In this document: piece by piece, positions 8,706-11,733 of the stretch | Layout: every line of letters begins with the position of its first letter | Position numbering within the stretch: position 1 is the first letter of the stretch | NCBI GenBank assembly: GCA_945645715.1 | Contig: CALZFJ010000028.1 | Coordinates: 1-11,733 of the forward strand | Length of the DNA: 11,733 nucleotides | DNA from: an uncultured Prevotellaceae bacterium | GTDB taxonomy: Bacteria; Bacteroidota; Bacteroidia; Bacteroidales; Muribaculaceae | Reading direction: 5' to 3' | Translations under genes and position numbers: made by a program | The notes under the pieces: model-generated | The model's input: the letters and a program-made list of their open reading frames with translations, nothing else | The model's database searches: none | What the model was told of the DNA's origin: nothing

Positions 8706-8853
8706 AATAAGTTTGGACGGCACTCGGGAAAAACAATCAATCAAGCTTGTTGTTTTTCCGCTCGTTTGTTGTAACTTTAAATAAGTTTGGACTGCACTCG
8801 GGAAAAACAATCAATCAAGCTTGTTGTTTTTCCGCTTGTTTGTTGTAACTTTG
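8697..8853 (+). repeat. 74-bp tandem direct repeat, two full units plus the start of a third, each with a hairpin
   Basis: Unit 1 (8697-8770) and unit 2 (8771-8844) differ at 3 of 74 positions. A third copy starts at 8845 with GTAACTTT and stops there. Each unit holds an inverted repeat with 10-bp arms, GGAAAAACAA and TTGTTTTTCC (8727-8736 with 8750-8759; 8801-8810 with 8824-8833), around a loop that contains the palindrome CAAGCTTG. Flanking words are GCACTCGG before the hairpin and CCGCT(C/T)G after it. The element fills the space before mtaB and carries its likely promoter. It could be a family of dispersed intergenic repeats; that needs the rest of the genome. Confidence 0.9.
8823..8853 (+). 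promoter_or_regulatory. Likely promoter of the mtaB operon, formed by the repeat
   Basis: TAACTTTG at 8846-8853 matches TAnnTTTG. Exactly 19 nt upstream is GTTG (8823-8826), a partial -33 box made by the 3' arm of the unit-2 hairpin. The leader would be about 35 nt. The equivalent boxes at the earlier unit boundaries are TAACTTTT (8698-8705) and TAACTTTA (8772-8779), both lacking the final G, so only the last one looks fully functional. If the hairpin extrudes or binds a protein it would mask the -33 region; that is inference. Confidence 0.6.
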
Positions 8854-8893
8854 CAACGCCATTATGGAACGGTGATTTAATTCTTTTTTTGGA

Positions 8894-10228
8894 ATGACTG
8901 ATATTTCTTCTTTCGACAACTGTAAGGCGGAGTTTCACACACTGGGGTGCAAACTTAATTTTGCTGAAACTTCTACTATCGCGCGGATTTTTGCTGAGCG
9001 CGGCATTCGTCGTGCGCAGCCGGGTGAGGTGCCCGACATCTGTGTGGTGAATACTTGCAGCGTCACCGAACTTGCCGACAAGAAGTGCCGCCAGACGATA
9101 CGCCGCCTTGCTAACCGCTATCCCGATGCTGTGATTGTGGTGACGGGCTGCTATGCCCAGCTAAAGAAAGATGAGGTGGCTGCCATTGATGGGGTGGATA
9201 TTGTGCTGGGCAGCGAGCAGAAAATGGAAATTTCGGCTTATCTCGACCGCTGGCTCGCCACGCGCAAGCCTCAGGTGGAGGTTACGCCGGCTAAGGATAT
9301 ACGGGCGTTCAGCCCGAGCTGTTCGCGTGGCGACCGCACGCGCTATTTCCTGAAGGTACAAGATGGTTGCGACTACTTCTGCAGCTATTGCACTATTCCG
9401 TTTGCGCGTGGACGCAGCCGCAGTGGCTCTATTGAGTCGCTTGTGGCCCAGGCCCGCGAGGTGGCTGCCGAGGGTGGCAAGGAGATTGTGATTACGGGGG
9501 TGAACATCGGCGACTTCGGCAAGAACACGGGGGAGAGCTTCATCGACCTTGTCCGTGCTCTCGATGCTGTGGAGGGAATCGAGCGATACCGTATCTCGTC
9601 GATTGAACCCGACCTTCTCACCGATGAGATTATCGACTTCTGCGCCCGCTCGCGTGCGTTTATGCCGCACTTCCACATTCCGCTGCAGTGTGGAAGCGAC
9701 ACGGTGCTGCGCCTGATGCGCCGCCACTACGACTCGGCTCTATTTGCCCACAAGGTGGAGATGATAAAGAGGCTTATTCCTGATGCCTTCATCGGTGTGG
9801 ACCTTATGGTGGGTACGCGCGGCGAGACTGAGGAGCTGTTTGAGGAGTCGATGCGTTTTGTCGATGGGCTTGATATCACGCGTCTGCACGTGTTCCCCTA
9901 TTCGGAGCGGCCCGGAACGCTTGCATTGCGCACCATCGACCATGTGGTCGATCAGCACACTAAGAGTGTGCGTGCGGGCAAGATGATTGCGCTGAGCGAC
10001 CGCAAGCTGCGTGCCTTCATGCAGCGATATGCCGGCACTGTGCGCCCTGTGCTCTTTGAGCAGCCGCAGCCGGGAATGCCGATGCATGGCTTCACCGATA
10101 ACTATATTCGTGTGGAGGTGAGCAATGCTCCCGAAGCACTTGTGAACACTGTGGCTCAGGTGCGGCTGCTCTCCATCTCGCCCGACGACCCCGACACCAT
10201 GCTTGGTGAGGTGGTCACACAGCAATAA
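8894..10228 (+). CDS. mtaB: tRNA t6A37 C2-methylthiotransferase MtaB (radical SAM)
   Basis: Cytoplasmic radical-SAM enzyme that adds a methylthio group to N6-threonylcarbamoyladenosine at position 37 of ANN-decoding tRNAs, giving ms2t6A. The 444 residues fit the family. The N-terminal methylthiotransferase domain has the three cluster cysteines Cys19 (HTLGCKLN), Cys55 (NTCSVT) and Cys86 (TGCYAQ). The radical-SAM motif CX3CX2C is Cys159, Cys163, Cys166 (CDYFCSYCTIPFARGRSRS). HIPLQCGSD lies at 261-269 and GVDLMVGTRGET at 301-312, and a TRAM-like tRNA-binding segment covers about 378-440. GCKLN favours MtaB over MiaB and RimO. The start at 8894 places the GCKLN motif at the usual distance from the N-terminus. 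The stop is 19 nt before the glycosyltransferase, so the two are probably one operon. All catalytic residues I can check are present. Confidence 0.92.
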   Translation: MTDISSFDNCKAEFHTLGCKLNFAETSTIARIFAERGIRRAQPGEVPDICVVNTCSVTELADKKCRQTIRRLANRYPDAVIVVTGCYAQLKKDEVAAIDGVDIVLGSEQKMEISAYLDRWLATRKPQVEVTPAKDIRAFSPSCSRGDRTRYFLKVQDGCDYFCSYCTIPFARGRSRSGSIESLVAQAREVAAEGGKEIVITGVNIGDFGKNTGESFIDLVRALDAVEGIERYRISSIEPDLLTDEIIDFCARSRAFMPHFHIPLQCGSDTVLRLMRRHYDSALFAHKVEMIKRLIPDAFIGVDLMVGTRGETEELFEESMRFVDGLDITRLHVFPYSERPGTLALRTIDHVVDQHTKSVRAGKMIALSDRKLRAFMQRYAGTVRPVLFEQPQPGMPMHGFTDNYIRVEVSNAPEALVNTVAQVRLLSISPDDPDTMLGEVVTQQ

Positions 10229-10247
10229 TCTTACTAAATGATGCAAT

Positions 10248-11276
10248 ATGGCTCTATTTCAAGATAATATCCAGAGGAAACCTGTGGCAGTTATCATTCT
10301 CAACTGGAATGGTGTGAAGCTGCTGCGCGAGTTCCTACCCTCGGTGGTGAAGAACACCAATGGCGACATTGCCGACGTGATTGTCGCCGACAACGGCAGC
10401 TCCGACGACTCGCTGCAAGTGCTTGAGCGTGAGTTCCCCGATGTGCTTGTGCTTCCTCTCGACAAGAACTATGGCTATGCTGAGGGCTACAACCGCGCAA
10501 TCAAGGCTACGCACTATGAATACACCATTCTGCTCAACTCTGATGTGGAGGTGACTCCCCACTGGGTGGAGCCGATGCTCGAATATTGCAGCACCCACCG
10601 CACTGTGGCGGCGTGCCAGCCCAAGATTCTTGCTTACACCGACAAGACGCAGTTTGAGTATGCCGGTGCGGCGGGGGGCTTTATCGACCGCATGGGTTAT
10701 CCCTATTGCCGCGGGCGCATATTTGCCACTGTGGAGCACGACCGTGGGCAGTACGACACCGATATGGGCATATTCTGGGCCTCGGGAGCGGGGCTGTTTG
10801 TCCGCACCGAGGTGTATCTGAAAGCCGGAGGACTCGACCGTCTGTTTTTCGCCCACATGGAGGAAATTGACCTTTGCTGGCGCATACATCTGCTTGGCTA
10901 CGACATACGCTACATTCACACCAGCGTTATCTATCATCTTGGCGGTGGCAGCCTGCCTGCCGGGAATCCGCGCAAGACGTATCTCAACTTCCGCAACAAT
11001 CTGCTACTGCTCTACAAGAATCTGCCACGCCGCGACCGCTCGCGCACGCTTTTCGTGCGCCGCCTCTACGACACTCTGGCATTCTTTATGTTTCTGGCAA
11101 AGCTCGACTTTGCCAATGCACGCGCCGTGCTTCAGGCACACAACGACTTCCGCACGATGCGGAAGAACTACAACCCCGATGCCACCCCCATCACCCGCAA
11201 CCTGCTGCGAGAGCACCCCGGCGCCCGCTGCAACATAGTCATCGACTACTACCTCCGCCACCGCCGCACCTTCTGA
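10248..11276 (+). CDS. Family 2 glycosyltransferase (GT-A fold, rhamnosyltransferase-like)
   Basis: Transfers a sugar from a nucleotide-sugar donor, probably to a cell-surface glycan at the cytoplasmic face of the inner membrane. The 342 residues begin with a GT-A nucleotide-binding core: VAVIILNWNG (13-22), VIVADNGSSDD (44-54), LDKNYGYAEGYNRAI (71-85), and the metal-binding region LLNSDVEV (95-102, in place of DXD). WASGAGLFVR (177-186) and the FFAHMEEIDLCWR segment (200-212, with Glu205, Glu206 and Asp208) match the acceptor/catalytic part of GT2 enzymes such as rhamnosyltransferases. No membrane segment is certain; a hydrophobic patch at about 277-284 may touch the membrane. It follows mtaB by 19 nt, and I see no clear terminator after it. 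Donor and acceptor cannot be told from the sequence. Confidence 0.85.
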   Translation: MALFQDNIQRKPVAVIILNWNGVKLLREFLPSVVKNTNGDIADVIVADNGSSDDSLQVLEREFPDVLVLPLDKNYGYAEGYNRAIKATHYEYTILLNSDVEVTPHWVEPMLEYCSTHRTVAACQPKILAYTDKTQFEYAGAAGGFIDRMGYPYCRGRIFATVEHDRGQYDTDMGIFWASGAGLFVRTEVYLKAGGLDRLFFAHMEEIDLCWRIHLLGYDIRYIHTSVIYHLGGGSLPAGNPRKTYLNFRNNLLLLYKNLPRRDRSRTLFVRRLYDTLAFFMFLAKLDFANARAVLQAHNDFRTMRKNYNPDATPITRNLLREHPGARCNIVIDYYLRHRRTF

Positions 11277-11396
11277 GGCTCCTATAGGACATAACGATAT
11301 GCACCTCATGCATGAAATGCATTTCGCAGTATCGACACTCTTCGGGTCCCTCCTGTGGGACTGAATATAATTTGATGTATGTTCATAATCTGTCAT
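11274..11396 (-). pseudogene. Remnant of a 4Fe-4S ferredoxin-type protein, antisense to the GT2 3' end
   Basis: Read leftwards, codons from 11348 to 11274 give DPKSVDTAK, then KCISCMRCISLCPIGAS, a textbook CX2CX2CX3CP iron-sulfur motif (cysteines at 11321-11319, 11312-11310, 11303-11301 and 11291-11289). From memory, this resembles the second cluster region of EFR1-type and related Bacteroidales ferredoxin proteins. An in-frame ATG at 11396 opens the frame; with a stop codon only at 11421, little can be missing upstream. Downstream it runs on as the antisense of the glycosyltransferase to 11004, where the residues look like shadow translation (Val- and Ala-rich). A second cluster motif and the flavodoxin part are absent. 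I read it as a decayed fragment. The alternative is a chance product of the ATGCAT-rich palindromes here, or a real short protein of up to about 130 residues. Confidence 0.4.
11280..11361. repeat. Cluster of palindromes and inverted repeats
   Basis: Within 82 bp: TCCTATAGGA (11280-11289), CGATA (11295-11299) facing TATCG (11330-11334) with TGC/GCA just inside, CATGCATG (11307-11314), GAAATGCATTTC (11314-11325), and GTCCC (11346-11350) facing GGGAC (11357-11361). They could form a branched RNA on either strand or slow the polymerase after the glycosyltransferase gene. No T-run follows any stem, so this is not a standard terminator. Confidence 0.5.
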
Positions 11397-11474
11397 TTTC
11401 TTTTTCGTGCGCAACCATATTCATACGGATTATTATCCATTGATGTGGACGCGATATAACTTGATAATTTTCCA

Positions 11475-11505
11475 CAAAGATAGAAAAACACAAATCAAAC
11501 ACAAA
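11475..11505 (-). promoter_or_regulatory. Consensus leftward promoter, antisense direction
   Basis: Read leftwards: TTTG (11505-11502), exactly 19 nt, then TATCTTTG (11482-11475). Both boxes match the Bacteroidota consensus fully, the cleanest fit in the window. Transcription would begin near 11468 and run towards the iron-sulfur remnant (ATG at 11396) and into the antisense of the glycosyltransferase. No intact gene lies downstream in that direction. Confidence 0.6.
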
Positions 11506-11554
11506 ATCGGCACCAATTCCGTAGCGATGCACGTTTGAGAGATTCCGAAATAAT

Positions 11555-11566
11555 GGTTATATAACC
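11555..11566. promoter_or_regulatory. 12-bp palindrome, possible operator
   Basis: GGTTATATAACC is a perfect palindrome 63 nt before the lipoprotein start, just upstream of its candidate promoter. It has the size and symmetry of a dimeric regulator site. There is no second copy nearby and no regulator gene in view, so the role is a guess. Confidence 0.3.
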
Positions 11567-11602
11567 CCAAATTTTGGTATAAATGCTATAAGTTATTTTG
11601 TC

Positions 11603-11610
11603 TTACTTTG
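11603..11610 (+). promoter_or_regulatory. Weak -7 box before the lipoprotein gene
   Basis: TTACTTTG followed by CAAC resembles the box before mtaB (TAACTTTGCAAC) but has T for A at position 2. A TTTG at 11573-11576 is 26 nt upstream, too far for the usual spacing, so the -33 element is unclear. The leader would be only about 13 nt if this box is used. Confidence 0.4.
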
Positions 11611-11629
11611 CAACAAAACTACAACAGAT

Positions 11630-11733
11630 ATGAAACGTATTATATTATCAATCTTTGCAATGGCAATGCTTATGCTTGCCGGTTGCGACAAAAATTTCAA
11701 AAGCGATATGCATATATCACAAGAATGGGACAA
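11630..11733 (+). CDS. Lipoprotein, 5' part only
   Basis: The start at 11630 gives MKRIILSIFAMAMLMLAGC, a signal peptide with two basic residues, a Met-rich hydrophobic core and the lipobox Leu16-Ala17-Gly18-Cys19. It should be cleaved before Cys19, lipidated and placed in the envelope. The mature part starts CDKNFKSDMHISQEWD and is cut by the window edge after 34 codons. The residues after Cys are only mildly charged (DKN), weaker than the acidic export signals described for surface lipoproteins of Bacteroidota, so surface display cannot be inferred. No family can be assigned from this length. Confidence 0.75.
   Translation, partial: MKRIILSIFAMAMLMLAGCDKNFKSDMHISQEWD

Noticed and set aside
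8697..8853. CRISPR array
   Set aside because: The units are directly abutting with no variable spacers, only two full copies exist, and no cas genes are present.
9161..9727. Minus-strand frame opposite mtaB (188 codons)
   Set aside because: Shadow of the mtaB codons; mtaB carries all its family motifs on the plus strand.
10335..10937. Minus-strand frame opposite the glycosyltransferase (200 codons)
   Set aside because: Shadow frame with no recognisable motif; the plus-strand gene is well supported.
11300..11365. Short plus-strand frame starting MHLMHEMHF (21 codons)
   Set aside because: Too short, no start signal, and its His/Met pattern follows directly from the ATGCAT repeats.

Overview
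The window looks like chromosomal DNA from a gut-type member of the Bacteroidales (Bacteroidota), possibly Muribaculaceae-like. The evidence is a giant secreted protease ending in a type IX secretion (Por) sorting tail, several promoters of the Bacteroidota type (TTTG, about 19 nt, TAnnTTTG), no Shine-Dalgarno sequences in front of the starts, and a DUF2795 protein of a kind I know from Bacteroidales. The genus is inference.

Layout. 1-95: a strong leftward terminator. 96-7913 (minus): a 2605-residue subtilisin-like serine protease with a long mosaic of beta-sandwich modules, two of which are present as diverged pairs, and a C-terminal T9SS type A tail. 7914-8308: a divergent intergenic region with a purine-rich tract and promoters facing both ways. 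8309-8530 (plus): a small acidic DUF2795 protein, closed by a clear terminator. 8531-8893: a gap filled by a 74-bp tandem repeat with hairpins; each unit ends in a promoter-like box, and an older degenerate unit precedes it. 8894-10228 (plus): MtaB-like radical-SAM tRNA methylthiotransferase. 10248-11276 (plus): family 2 glycosyltransferase, probably co-transcribed with mtaB. 11277-11629: a gap with clustered palindromes, a leftward CX2CX2CX3CP ferredoxin-like remnant, and a consensus-quality leftward promoter upstream of it. 11630-end (plus): the start of a lipoprotein, cut by the window edge.

The genes do not form one pathway. The protease acts outside the cell, MtaB modifies tRNA, the glycosyltransferase probably builds a surface glycan, and the lipoprotein goes to the envelope. 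No complete new system is evident. The least ordinary parts are non-coding: the tandem promoter-like repeats in front of mtaB, and the antisense promoter plus iron-sulfur motif that converge on the glycosyltransferase.
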